DNA from: Streptococcus pasteurianus
GTDB lineage: Bacteria; Bacillota; Bacilli; Lactobacillales; Streptococcaceae
Direction of reading: 5' to 3'
DNA: 64,000 bases
Assembly (NCBI RefSeq): GCF_004843545.1
Contig: NZ_CP039457.1
Span: forward strand, 524,501 to 588,500
This document shows positions 41,108 to 49,903 of the stretch, in pieces. The translations under genes and the position numbers were made by a program. Position 1 is the first letter of the stretch. The number at the start of each line of letters is the position of its first letter. The notes under the pieces are model-generated. The model worked only from the letters and a program-made list of their open reading frames with translations, did no database searches and had not been told where the DNA came from.

Positions 41108-41398
41108 TTTTTGTCTTTTGTAATATTAATTTCTTTTAAAATCTCCATTTTATTCTCCCGCAGAATGGCTGACTTGCTTATAACAAGATAAATTTTTTAT
41201 AGCTTTATTATAGCATAGCACAGAAAAAGTTAGTGACACGAACTAAACACTCCTTGTGTGCTTTGAGATGTTTTTCCTTTCACAATTTAATCATTTTTTG
41301 AAAAAATGCTAAATTTTATTGTGTGAGTATCTAGTGGACGTTTTTTTGAAAATTTATGGTATGATTAATAGTAAGGATTATATTTGAAGGGGGCTTTT
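41108..41398. other. Divergent intergenic region before niaR
   Basis: AT-rich, with a TGG-extended TATGAT at 41357-41365 as a likely -10 for niaR. No further gene is supported. Confidence 0.4.
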
Positions 41399-41920
41399 AT
41401 GAAAGCAGCAGAACGTCGTCAAAAAATTATCGATATTTTGAGCCAAACGCAAGTTCCCATTTCAGCCAGTTCTTTAGCTAGCAGGCTTGGTGTTAGTCGC
41501 CAAATTATTGTTGGTGATGTTGCTCTGTTGAGAGCAGCTAATCATGACGTGATTTCGACACCTAAAGGTTATGTGATGTCACAAGCGCTTTATTCGCACC
41601 AATTTGTCGGGAAAATTGCTTGTCAACATGGTCCTGAAAGAACCAAAGAAGAATTGGACAGCATAGTTGCTAATGGTGGAATTGTGGTTGATGTTGAAGT
41701 TGAACATCCTGTTTATGGTATGTTAACAGCGCCGCTCGATATAAGAAGCGACGAAGATATTGCCAATTTTATGGATAAGGTTGAACATTCTAATGCGACA
41801 CTTTTATCTTCGCTAACACATGGGATTCACACACATACGCTTTCTTGTCATTCAAAAGATGATTTTGAAGATATCAAGGAAATGTTATTAGATAAAGGCT
41901 TACTTTTGAAGTCTAACTAA
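41399..41920 (+). CDS. niaR: Niacin-responsive transcriptional repressor NiaR
   Basis: An N-terminal helix-turn-helix (ASSLASRLGVSRQIIVGDVALLR, key part LGVSRQ) precedes a C-terminal 3H domain, which has conserved histidines in HQF, VEHPVYG and THGIHTHTLSCH. The 173-residue protein matches YrxA/NiaR, which represses niacin uptake and NAD synthesis genes. ATG 41399 is preferred; the in-frame TTG at 41384 overlaps the GAAGGGGG ribosome site. It lies next to niaX. Confidence 0.93.
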   Translation: MKAAERRQKIIDILSQTQVPISASSLASRLGVSRQIIVGDVALLRAANHDVISTPKGYVMSQALYSHQFVGKIACQHGPERTKEELDSIVANGGIVVDVEVEHPVYGMLTAPLDIRSDEDIANFMDKVEHSNATLLSSLTHGIHTHTLSCHSKDDFEDIKEMLLDKGLLLKSN

Positions 41921-41926
41921 ACAGTT

Positions 41927-41946
41927 ACAGGTGTCTTGACACCTGT
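41927..41946. promoter_or_regulatory. Probable NiaR operator overlapping the niaX -35
   Basis: ACAGGTGTCTTGACACCTGT has 9-bp perfect arms around TT. Its centre supplies TTGACA of the niaX promoter. The TGTCTTGACA core agrees with NiaR sites as I recall them. It could also act as a weak terminator because Ts follow. Confidence 0.75.
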
Positions 41947-41964
41947 GCTTTTTTTATTTATAAT
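41936..41964 (+). promoter_or_regulatory. niaX promoter
   Basis: TTGACA (41936-41941), 17 bases, TATAAT (41959-41964): a perfect consensus promoter whose -35 is inside the palindrome. Confidence 0.85.
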
Positions 41965-42116
41965 AGGCAAGACTAATTAGTGGCTCTAGGATGGTTGTTC
42001 TTGGGGAAATTAGTCTAAATAATGTCAATAGGCTTTTTTTATCGATAACATTTAAGAAGCTGATAGTGCCTTGGTTGGTAAATCAAGGTTTTGATAGATA
42101 TCACAAAGGAGTTATT

Positions 42117-42671
42117 ATGAGACGAAATCAGACAAAATCTCTTGCTTTTACAGCCATTTTGGTTGCGTTTGGGATTCTGATTCCAATGGTTATGCCAGTT
42201 AAAGTGGTTATTGGACCTGCTTCGTTTACACTAGCAAGTCACGTACCCGTTTTTATGGCAATGTTTATTTCACCGCAAGTTGCGGTTTTAGTTGCTTTAG
42301 GAACAAGCTTAGGTTTCTTATTGGCGGGTTTTCCGATTGTTATCGTTTTGCGTGCTGTTTCTCATTTGTTATTTGCTGTTGTGGGAGCTATCTTGATTCA
42401 AAAACGTCCAAGTTTGCTTGAGAAACCTTTATCAACATTTCTTTTGGCTTTGTTCTTGAATTTCTTGCATGGCTTGGCAGAATTCATCGTTGTTTTAGTT
42501 TTGACTGCAGGGGTACAAACTGGTGCAGCTTATGTTTGGTCACTAGTTGGGCTGATTGGCTTTGGTTCTCTTGTCCATGGTTGTATTGACTTTTACATTG
42601 CTTACTACCTTTGGAAATTCCTACGAGACAAAGTTGGTGTTGATTTTTCAGTTACTTCAAAAGAAAATTAA
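42117..42671 (+). CDS. niaX: Niacin ECF transporter S component NiaX
   Basis: A 184-residue, mostly hydrophobic substrate-binding subunit of an energy-coupling factor transporter. The early MRRNQTKSLAFTAILVAFG helix and pattern match NiaX. It would use shared EcfA/EcfT units encoded elsewhere. ATG 42117 has AAAGGAG seven bases upstream; upstream in-frame starts lack one. Adjacent niaR and the operator make niacin the likely substrate. Confidence 0.88.
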   Translation: MRRNQTKSLAFTAILVAFGILIPMVMPVKVVIGPASFTLASHVPVFMAMFISPQVAVLVALGTSLGFLLAGFPIVIVLRAVSHLLFAVVGAILIQKRPSLLEKPLSTFLLALFLNFLHGLAEFIVVLVLTAGVQTGAAYVWSLVGLIGFGSLVHGCIDFYIAYYLWKFLRDKVGVDFSVTSKEN

Positions 42672-43225
42672 GAGGTTGGGACAAAGTGCCCAGCTTCTTT
42701 AACTTACAAGACGCAGTAGTTTGGATTTCAACAATCTGGGGATAGATTGTTGAAGGTCGCTATCAAGAAATATTTAAACAGCGATTACCCACTTTAGTCA
42801 ACTTAGAGTTTCCCATGCACAATTGATTAGGTACTTTTTGGCGCTTGCTTTGCAAGCTAGATTTCCAATCTCAAACAATTTTCAATTGTTTGAGCAATCA
42901 ATCGCTGTTGAGTGGGTTCTAACATGCTGATAAATCAGCTTTTACAACCCTTTTTTGATGTCAATCTTCACTTGACTCTATCTCCCACCTCGAAAGATTG
43001 CCCAAATCTTTCGAGCCATGCGGTAGTGAGTTATCAAGGTTCGGGGAACCTTGATAATCGGGAAATAAAACTTACGAAGTAAGTGTCAAAAACGGTCTGT
43101 TTTAGGTCAGCAACAAGAAATTAAGTTTTGCTGAGAAATCGAATTTTTTCGAAATTACCGATTCGCCTATTCTAGACTTATGACTAAAATCTCCACTGGA
43201 AATTTTATTTGTTCCACTCCCTTTT
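42671..43225. repeat. Hairpin-packed non-coding element
   Basis: Perfect hairpins occur at 42727-42754 (11 bp), 42843-42857 (6 bp), 42870-42894 (11 bp), 42989-43015 (11 bp), 43031-43057 (11 bp) and an imperfect 9-bp one at 43186-43206. The left end GAGGTTGGGACAAA is roughly inverted at the right end (TTTGTTCCACTCCC, 10 of 14 matches), then a T run. No gene is present. Confidence 0.7.
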
Positions 43226-43355
43226 TTTATTTTCAAGAGTTTTATGGTGGGGGAATTTTCAAAATAAAAAAGATCAAAGTTTTACAGGTTGTGTCACTCT
43301 GTTTTAAGCAAATTGTGATAAAATAGAACTCAGAGCTTTTAATTGTGAGGAAAGA

Positions 43356-45482
43356 ATGTCATTTAAGAAGAGATTGAGCAAGCTAAAATTTGCCAAAAAA
43401 ACAACCGAAAAAAAAGTACGTAAGTTCAAAATTGATAAAAAGCCAACTAGTATGACGAAACGTATTTATTTGATTTTTTCAGTCATCGTAGTCCTTTTTT
43501 CAATTATCATTTTGAGATTGGCTCAAATGCAAATTTTGAATAAATCGTTTTATGATGAGAAATTAAATTCGTCAACAACTTATACGGTAACAACATCAAA
43601 CCCTCGTGGGGAAATTTATGATGCTGCAGGTAATTTATTAGTTTCTAATACTGTCAAGCAAGTAGTTGCTTTTACTCGTAGTAATACGATTACAGCTGAA
43701 GAAATGAAAGAATTGGCGGCAAAATTATCAACTCTAGTGACTTTTACAGAGACAAATGTTACGACGCGTCAGAAAAAAGATTATTATTTGGCGGACTCAG
43801 ATACTTATGCAGCAGTGGTCAAGAGCTTGCCTGATGATGAAAAATATGATAGTTACGGTAATAATTTGACCGAATCAGAAATTTACGCAAATGCGATTAA
43901 TGCGGTAACTGATGATGAAATTAACTACTCTGAAGATGAACTAAAATTGGTTTATATCTTTAGTCAAATGAATGCTGCTTCAACATTTAGCACGGTTAAT
44001 TTGACGACTGGCGACTTAACGGAAGAACAGATTGCCTATATCACAGCTAATCAGTCTAAATTATCAGGAATTTCAATCGCAACCGACTGGGACCGTGAAA
44101 CGCCAACAAGCTCTCTTGCTTCAATCATTGGTACGGTTTCATCGAAACACTCTGGTCTACCAGCAGAAGAAGCGGACGATTACTTGGCAAAAGGCTATTC
44201 TTTGAACGACCGTGTTGGAACGTCTTATCTTGAAAAAGAATACGAAGAATACCTTCAAGGAACGCATACCGTTCGTGAAATTACAACTGATAAAAATGGT
44301 AATGTGGTTTCAGATGAAGTGACAAGCGAAGGAAAAGCAGGCCAAAATCTAAAATTAACAGTCAATTCAGATTTCCAAGCTGGTGTTGAAAGTATTTTAA
44401 ATCAGTATTACAGTGCTGATATTGCTGATGGTTATGCAACCTATTCAGAAGGAGCTTATGCAGTTGCTTTGAATCCGCAGACAGGTGCCATTTTGGCAAT
44501 GGCTGGTCTCTCTCATGAAACAGGTTCATCAACAACTACTCTTGATGCCCTTGGTACTATTAATGATATTTTTGTTCCAGGGTCAGTTGTGAAAGCAGCA
44601 ACGTTGACAGCTGGTTGGGAATCAGATGTTATTTCAGGGAACCAAGTTATCGCTGACCAATCAATCAATATTGCTGGTTCTTCAGCGATTACATCATGGT
44701 TTACAGGTAGCGGTTCAACAAACATCACAGCTGTTCAAGCGCTTGAATACTCATCAAATACCTATATGGTGCAAGTTGCTCTTAAAATGATGGGACAAGA
44801 ATACTATTCAGGTATGTCTCTAGCAACCACAGGTATGAAAGAAGCGATGGAAGAATTGCGTGCTGCCTATGCCGAATATGGAATGGGAACAAGCACAGGA
44901 ATTGACCTTCCAGAAAATACTACTGGTTACATTTCGGATGATTATTCTGCTGGTAATGTCCTAACCGAAGCATTTGGTCAGTATGACTCATACACACCAA
45001 TGCAGTTGGCACAATATGCAGCAACAGTTGCTAATGGTGGGAAACGTATTGCACCACATTTGGTTGATAGTATCTATGACAATGATGGTACAGATGGCAT
45101 TGGAACTTTAGGTAAAACGATTGAAACAAATGTGCTTAATCAAATCAACATTTCAGACGATGATATGGACCTTTTGCAACAAGGGTTCTATCAAGTGGTA
45201 AATAGTAGTAGTGCTTATGCAACAGGTACTTATATGAAGAGTTCAACAGTCACTATCGCTGGTAAAACAGGTACAGCCGAAACTTATGCTGTTGATGCTA
45301 ACGGTAATGCTGTAACGACAGTTAACTTGAGTGTCCTTGCCTATGACTATTCAACAAGTGATGATTCACATATCGCTGTTGCCGTCATCGTTCCGCATTT
45401 GACAAGTTCAGATAATCATACAAACCAATACATTGCGCGTGATATTATTAATTTGTACATGTCAACTTATGTTAATCAATAA
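43356..45482 (+). CDS. pbp2b: Penicillin-binding protein 2B (class B transpeptidase)
   Basis: The monofunctional transpeptidase cross-links peptidoglycan. A membrane anchor is at about residues 36-57, a dimerisation domain follows, and the transpeptidase domain has SxxK SVVK near residue 411, SxN SSN near 467 and KTG in GKTGTAE near 636. At 708 residues it matches pneumococcal PBP2b length. It lies before recR, the standard streptococcal order. Confidence 0.95.
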   Translation: MSFKKRLSKLKFAKKTTEKKVRKFKIDKKPTSMTKRIYLIFSVIVVLFSIIILRLAQMQILNKSFYDEKLNSSTTYTVTTSNPRGEIYDAAGNLLVSNTVKQVVAFTRSNTITAEEMKELAAKLSTLVTFTETNVTTRQKKDYYLADSDTYAAVVKSLPDDEKYDSYGNNLTESEIYANAINAVTDDEINYSEDELKLVYIFSQMNAASTFSTVNLTTGDLTEEQIAYITANQSKLSGISIATDWDRETPTSSLASIIGTVSSKHSGLPAEEADDYLAKGYSLNDRVGTSYLEKEYEEYLQGTHTVREITTDKNGNVVSDEVTSEGKAGQNLKLTVNSDFQAGVESILNQYYSADIADGYATYSEGAYAVALNPQTGAILAMAGLSHETGSSTTTLDALGTINDIFVPGSVVKAATLTAGWESDVISGNQVIADQSINIAGSSAITSWFTGSGSTNITAVQALEYSSNTYMVQVALKMMGQEYYSGMSLATTGMKEAMEELRAAYAEYGMGTSTGIDLPENTTGYISDDYSAGNVLTEAFGQYDSYTPMQLAQYAATVANGGKRIAPHLVDSIYDNDGTDGIGTLGKTIETNVLNQINISDDDMDLLQQGFYQVVNSSSAYATGTYMKSSTVTIAGKTGTAETYAVDANGNAVTTVNLSVLAYDYSTSDDSHIAVAVIVPHLTSSDNHTNQYIARDIINLYMSTYVNQ

Positions 45483-45494
45483 TTGATAATGAAA

Positions 45495-45524
45495 GCGAGT
45501 CGGCCGAGGAAGTAGTCGGCTCGT
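45495..45524 (+). other. Hairpin between pbp2b and recR
   Basis: CGAGTCGGC and GTCGGCTCG form a GC-rich stem with wobbles but no T run follows, so it may modulate rather than stop read-through into recR. Confidence 0.5.
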
Positions 45525-45548
45525 CACTTTGTTAAAGGAGAATGACAA

Positions 45549-46145
45549 TTGCTTTATCCAACACCTATCGCAAAGCTGATTGATAGTTTTACAAAATTAC
45601 CAGGAATTGGTATAAAAACAGCAACACGTTTGGCTTTCTACACGATTGGAATGTCAGATGAAGATGTGAATGAATTCGCCAAAAATTTATTGGCAGCTAA
45701 GCGTGAATTGACTTATTGTTCTGTTTGTGGGAATTTAACAGATGAAGACCCTTGTAATATCTGTACAGATCAAACTCGTGACCATTCCGTTATTTTAGTG
45801 GTTGAAGATTCAAAAGACGTATCTGCTATGGAAAAAATTCAAGAGTATCATGGCTTGTACCATGTCTTACATGGCTTGATTTCACCAATGAATGGTGTCG
45901 GACCAGATGATATTAATTTGAAATCATTGATTACACGTTTAATGGATAGTGAGGTCAATGAAGTGATTATTGCGACCAATGCAACCGCAGACGGTGAAGC
46001 AACATCTATGTATATCTCACGTGTCCTAAAACCAGCAGGAATCAAGGTAACACGTTTAGCACGTGGACTGGCTGTTGGCTCAGACATCGAGTATGCCGAC
46101 GAAGTCACACTACTTCGTGCCATAGAAAATCGAACAGAATTGTAG
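45549..46145 (+). CDS. recR: Recombination mediator protein RecR
   Basis: RecR works with RecO to load RecA at gaps. The helix-hairpin-helix [15 protein letters not shown] is near residue 16, the four-cysteine zinc finger CSVC...CNIC near 57-72, and the Toprim domain [12 protein letters not shown] near 80. The start is TTG at 45549, with AGGAG about eight bases upstream. At 198 residues it is of family length. Confidence 0.96.
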   Translation: MLYPTPIAKLIDSFTKLPGIGIKTATRLAFYTIGMSDEDVNEFAKNLLAAKRELTYCSVCGNLTDEDPCNICTDQTRDHSVILVVEDSKDVSAMEKIQEYHGLYHVLHGLISPMNGVGPDDINLKSLITRLMDSEVNEVIIATNATADGEATSMYISRVLKPAGIKVTRLARGLAVGSDIEYADEVTLLRAIENRTEL

Positions 46146-46155
46146 GATGTAAGAA

Positions 46156-46370
46156 AAGCAGCATGAAGCTGCTTCAGAGCGTAGACAAACCCTCTCAGCA
46201 GTATAAATATTGTAAATTTAGAGTGTATCTATCGATTTGAATAAACTCTTAGAAATGCTGATATAACGGTGTTCCTAAGGGTTTTTATTTTTTAACAAAA
46301 AGAAAAAAAGATTGAAGAAAAATATCCAAAATGGACTTTTTCTTCAATCTGAAGCAGCATGAAGCTGCTT
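46156..46370. repeat. Duplicated recR terminator hairpin flanking a ~177-bp insert
   Basis: AAGCAGCATGAAGCTGCTT occurs at 46156-46174 and exactly again at 46352-46370, where it has its T run. Between them are a 10-bp stem AAACTCTTAG/CTAAGGGTTT with T run and a 14-bp perfect stem AGATTGAAGAAAAA/TTTTTCTTCAATCT. No gene is encoded. It looks like a small mobile-element footprint. Confidence 0.55.
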
Positions 46371-46579
46371 TTTTGCTTGTCACTTTTTCTATCATCTGAT
46401 GTTTAAACTTGTTTGAAAGGAAGCTTCTTTTGTGGTATGATAGGTAGGAAATTGTAATAGAAAAGGAATTGAACTTGAGTTGGGTTTGGGGCTGTTTTTT
46501 GGTTCATGCTCGGCTTGTTGAAAAATGTATTAGGTGACCTTAACTTGGTATCTTTTTTCTGTTCAGGTAATTAAAGTTT
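46371..46579. other. ddl upstream region
   Basis: A likely -10 TATGAT sits near 46436. The remaining roughly 140-base leader is GT-rich; no known regulatory RNA is recognised. The ribosome site before ddl is weak (TCAGGTAATT). Confidence 0.4.
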
Positions 46580-47626
46580 ATGGCAAAAGAAACGCTTGTT
46601 TTACTTTATGGTGGACGTTCTGCGGAGCGTGAAGTATCTGTTTTATCAGCTGAGAGTGTCATGCGTGCGATTAATTATGACAAATTCTTTGTGAAAACTT
46701 ACTTCATCACACAATCTGGTGATTTTATTAAGACACAAGAATTTTCAAGCAAACCAGCCGATGATGAAAAGTTAATGACTAACGCTACTGTTGTTGAAAG
46801 TCAAAAAATTAAACCAAGTGATATTTATGAAGAAGGAGCAGTTGTTTTCCCTGTTCTTCATGGACCAATGGGAGAAGACGGTTCAATTCAAGGCTTCCTT
46901 GAAATTCTTAAAATGCCTTACGTTGGAACTAACATCTTGTCATCAAGTGTTGCCATGGATAAAATTTCAACAAAACACGTTCTTGAGTCTGCAGGTGTAC
47001 CACTTGTTGCTTACGTGACTTATGTTGAAGGGGCTGACCTTGAAAAAGCTGTTGCTGAAGTAAATGAAAAATTGACTTATCCAGTCTTTATTAAACCAGC
47101 CAACATGGGGTCTTCAGTAGGAATTTCAAAAGCTGATGATGAAGAGGGGCTCCGCTCAGCTATTGACCTCGCCCTTAAATACGATAGCCGTATTCTTATC
47201 GAAACTGGTGTCAATGCGCGTGAAATCGAAGTTGGGATTTTAGGAAATGCTGACGTGCAAACAACATTACCTGGTGAAGTGGTTAAAGACGTTGCTTTCT
47301 ATGATTACGATGCTAAATACATCGACAATAAAATTACTATGGATATTCCAGCGCATATCGATAGCAACATTATGGAAGAAATGCGTGGCTATGCAACAAC
47401 AGCTTTCCGTGCTATCGGTGGATGTGGTTTGTCACGTTGTGATTTCTTCTTGACAGAAGACGGTCATGTTTACCTTAATGAATTGAATACAATGCCAGGT
47501 TTCACACAATGGTCAATGTATCCACTTCTTTGGGAAAACATGGGACTCGCTTACTCTGATTTGATTGAAAAATTGGTTGAATTAGCTAAAGAAATGTTTG
47601 AAAAACGCGAAAGCCATTTGATTTAA
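46580..47626 (+). CDS. ddl: D-alanine--D-alanine ligase
   Basis: Ddl makes the D-Ala-D-Ala dipeptide of peptidoglycan. The ATP-grasp signatures [12 protein letters not shown] near residue 95, [13 protein letters not shown] near 172 and ELNTMPGFT near 306 are present. A Tyr in the omega-loop region (DYDAKYID) fits the normal D-Ala, vancomycin-susceptible type. At 348 residues it is complete. Confidence 0.96.
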   Translation: MAKETLVLLYGGRSAEREVSVLSAESVMRAINYDKFFVKTYFITQSGDFIKTQEFSSKPADDEKLMTNATVVESQKIKPSDIYEEGAVVFPVLHGPMGEDGSIQGFLEILKMPYVGTNILSSSVAMDKISTKHVLESAGVPLVAYVTYVEGADLEKAVAEVNEKLTYPVFIKPANMGSSVGISKADDEEGLRSAIDLALKYDSRILIETGVNAREIEVGILGNADVQTTLPGEVVKDVAFYDYDAKYIDNKITMDIPAHIDSNIMEEMRGYATTAFRAIGGCGLSRCDFFLTEDGHVYLNELNTMPGFTQWSMYPLLWENMGLAYSDLIEKLVELAKEMFEKRESHLI

Positions 47627-47692
47627 AAAAAGCTGCACTCCAAAAGTTAGACGATAAATCTAACAATTGGGGCGCTTTTTAGATATGAATAA

Positions 47693-47725
47693 CCTCAGAG
47701 ATGGGATAACTCTCTGAGGCTTTTT
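47693..47725. terminator. Terminator between ddl and folT
   Basis: CCTCAGAGA and TCTCTGAGG form a 9-bp stem followed by CTTTTT on the plus strand; another hairpin with GTTAGA/TCTAAC lies at about 47656. Both fit convergent ends. Confidence 0.75.
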
Positions 47726-47727
47726 AG

Positions 47728-48288
47728 TTATAGATTTGCAAGCTTGCGTAATTCGGGTATCTTTTGTAACCTCGGAATGACAAGCATGGTAATAATGATT
47801 CGTAGTGGAATTTCAAAGACTTTTAACCAACGTCCTGCCAGATATTGTGCCCAGAATGGCACGCCAAAGTATATCTGAATCAGAAGTGGTGTGAGGATAA
47901 AGGTGCTAATCAGCATGATAACCACAGTTGCGATTGTTACGTGTAGCCAGTCTTTTTTGCTTGACCAGCTTAGTGGCTTACTATAAAAGAAAAGACCATA
48001 GAAAAAGCCCTGAATTGCTTCCATAAGTGTCCACCAAATGATGAAATTACCAGCGCTACTTGATGATAAGGTATCAACCACATCAAGAATACCTAGGCTA
48101 ATAAAGCCCCAAATAGGACCGCCAATCATTCCGATAATCGTGTTGACAATGAACGTCAAACTGATAACTAATTGTTGTGGAATGACTGGAATTGAAAATT
48201 TCCCAACGATGAAAGCAAGCGCGATTAGCATAGCCAAGCTAACCAAACGCTTAAGGGTGAGTTTGGGTGTTTTGAAAAATAAATTCAT
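47728..48288 (-). CDS. folT: Folate ECF transporter S component FolT
   Basis: A 186-residue hydrophobic protein with about five or six helices. The N-terminal pattern MLIALAFIVGKFSIPVIPQQ and GMIGGPIWGFISLGILDVVD match the folate S component. It relies on shared EcfAAT. The THF riboswitch upstream supports folate as substrate. The gene lies between ddl and murF on the opposite strand. GGAG precedes ATG. Confidence 0.93.
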   Translation of the reverse strand: MNLFFKTPKLTLKRLVSLAMLIALAFIVGKFSIPVIPQQLVISLTFIVNTIIGMIGGPIWGFISLGILDVVDTLSSSSAGNFIIWWTLMEAIQGFFYGLFFYSKPLSWSSKKDWLHVTIATVVIMLISTFILTPLLIQIYFGVPFWAQYLAGRWLKVFEIPLRIIITMLVIPRLQKIPELRKLANL

Positions 48289-48301
48289 TTTCTGCTCCTT
48301 T

Positions 48302-48334
48302 TAAAACATAAAACTGGAGCTGTTAAAAAAATTT
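48302..48334 (-). promoter_or_regulatory. Expression platform of the THF riboswitch
   Basis: On the minus strand GCTCC, 17 bases later, pairs with GGAGC, which contains the folT ribosome site. An adjacent competing hairpin (GCTGTTAAA and TTTAACAGC, to about 48340) shares bases with the riboswitch 3' edge. This suggests translational control. Confidence 0.65.
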
Positions 48335-48335
48335 A

Positions 48336-48424
48336 ACAGCGGATGCAATGATTCACCGCGCAAATTGCTTCGTTGTGTGACAACATCCCATTCACACACA
48401 CTTAACGCAAATCATCTACTCTGT
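48336..48424 (-). ncRNA. Tetrahydrofolate (THF) riboswitch
   Basis: The minus-strand RNA reads AGTAGATGATTTGCGTTAAG, then GTGTGTGTGAATGGGATG, a closing CACACAACGAAGC, and GCGCGGTGAATCATTGCATC, which follow the THF riboswitch core closely. The closing stem ACAG/CTGT differs in sequence from the usual GGAG/CUCC but keeps pairing. It should repress folT when reduced folate is plentiful. Confidence 0.95.
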
Positions 48425-48532
48425 GCAAAACAAGCTTTGCAATTATAATTGTACCATAAAAATCCCTGCATGATTGCTAAAATGTGGTATAATAAAAGGC
48501 GTTAACACTAGATTTTTAATGAAGGATTCAAT

Positions 48533-49897
48533 ATGAAATTAACATTGCATGAAGTCGCCAAGGTTGTTGGCGCTAAAAATACTATTTCGGAGTTTGATGA
48601 CGTTCCCCTGCGACAAATTGAATTTGACAGTCGTAAGATTGAAAAAGGGGATTTATTTTTACCATTAAAAGGTGCGCGTGATGGGCATGATTTTATTGAA
48701 ACTGCCTTTGAAAATGGTGCTGTTGCGACTTTTTCAGAACGTGAAGTAGCTGGTCATCCATACATCTGGGTTGATGATTGCCTAGAGGCATTTCAAGCGC
48801 TAGCTAGCTATTATCTTGAGAAACAGCGTGTTGATGTCATTGCTGTGACAGGGTCAAATGGTAAAACGACAACCAAAGATATGATTGCTGCGGTTTTATC
48901 AACAGAATACAAGACTTATAAAACACAAGGCAACTACAATAACGAAATTGGTTTGCCATATACAGCACTTCATATGCCAGATGATACGGAGAAAATTGTC
49001 CTTGAGATGGGGCAAGATCATATGGGTGACATTCATCTGTTGTCAGAACTTGCAAAACCACATATCGGTGTGGTGACTTTGATTGGTGAAGCTCATTTGG
49101 AATTTTTCGGTAGTCGTGAGAAAATCGCAGAAGGTAAATTGCAAATTGTTGATGGCATGGATTCAGATGGCATTTTGATTGCGCCAGCTGACACAATCGT
49201 GGATCCTTATTTACCTGAAAGCCAAATGGTTATTCGTTTTGGTGACGGCGCAGAAATTTTTGTGAAAGATTTGCAAGAAAGTAAGGAATCGTTGACCTTT
49301 ACGACAAATGTGATTGACCGTCCAATTACCCTACCTGTGCCTGGAAAATACAATGCGACTAATGCCATGGTAGCAGCTTATGTTGGTAAATTATTAGCCA
49401 TTTCTGATGACGATATTGTCGAGGCTCTTGAGACAATTGAATTAACACGCAATCGTACGGAATGGAAAAAAGCAGCCAATGGTGCTGATATTTTGTCAGA
49501 TGTTTACAATGCTAATCCAACGGCAATGCGCTTGATTTTAGAGACATTTTCTAAAATTCCTGCCAATGAGGGCGGTAAAAAAATAGCTGTGCTTGCTGAC
49601 ATGAAAGAATTGGGTGAGCAATCTGTTGAGCTTCATAAACGCATGATTATGAGCTTGTCACCTGAAACATTAGATACACTCATTTTCTATGGGGAAGACA
49701 TTGCTGAATTGGCACAACTTGCTAGTCAAATGTTTCCAATTGGAAAAGTTTATTATTTCAAGAAAACAGCTGATGAGAATCAATTTGATGCCATGCTTGA
49801 AACTATTCAAAAAGTATTACAACCAGCTGACCAAATTTTATTGAAGGGAAGCAACTCAATGCAATTAGCTAAAATTGTTGAAGCACTGGAGAAATAG
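48533..49897 (+). CDS. murF: UDP-MurNAc-tripeptide--D-alanyl-D-alanine ligase
   Basis: MurF adds D-Ala-D-Ala to the muropeptide. The ATP site GSNGKTTTKDM is near residue 107, EMGQDHMGDI near 160, and NATNAMVAAYVG near 277; DVYNANPTAM near 323 is typical of MurF. At 454 residues it is complete. It uses the product of ddl upstream. Confidence 0.96.
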   Translation: MKLTLHEVAKVVGAKNTISEFDDVPLRQIEFDSRKIEKGDLFLPLKGARDGHDFIETAFENGAVATFSEREVAGHPYIWVDDCLEAFQALASYYLEKQRVDVIAVTGSNGKTTTKDMIAAVLSTEYKTYKTQGNYNNEIGLPYTALHMPDDTEKIVLEMGQDHMGDIHLLSELAKPHIGVVTLIGEAHLEFFGSREKIAEGKLQIVDGMDSDGILIAPADTIVDPYLPESQMVIRFGDGAEIFVKDLQESKESLTFTTNVIDRPITLPVPGKYNATNAMVAAYVGKLLAISDDDIVEALETIELTRNRTEWKKAANGADILSDVYNANPTAMRLILETFSKIPANEGGKKIAVLADMKELGEQSVELHKRMIMSLSPETLDTLIFYGEDIAELAQLASQMFPIGKVYYFKKTADENQFDAMLETIQKVLQPADQILLKGSNSMQLAKIVEALEK

Positions 49898-49903
49898 ATT
49901 ACT

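Noticed and set aside
41325..41347. Possible terminator with AGT loop before niaR
   Set aside because: Only three base pairs form; not stable enough to call.
46469..46537. 22-residue possible leader peptide before ddl (TTG start)
   Set aside because: The AAGGA site is only about three bases from TTG, and no regulatory codon run or attenuator follows.
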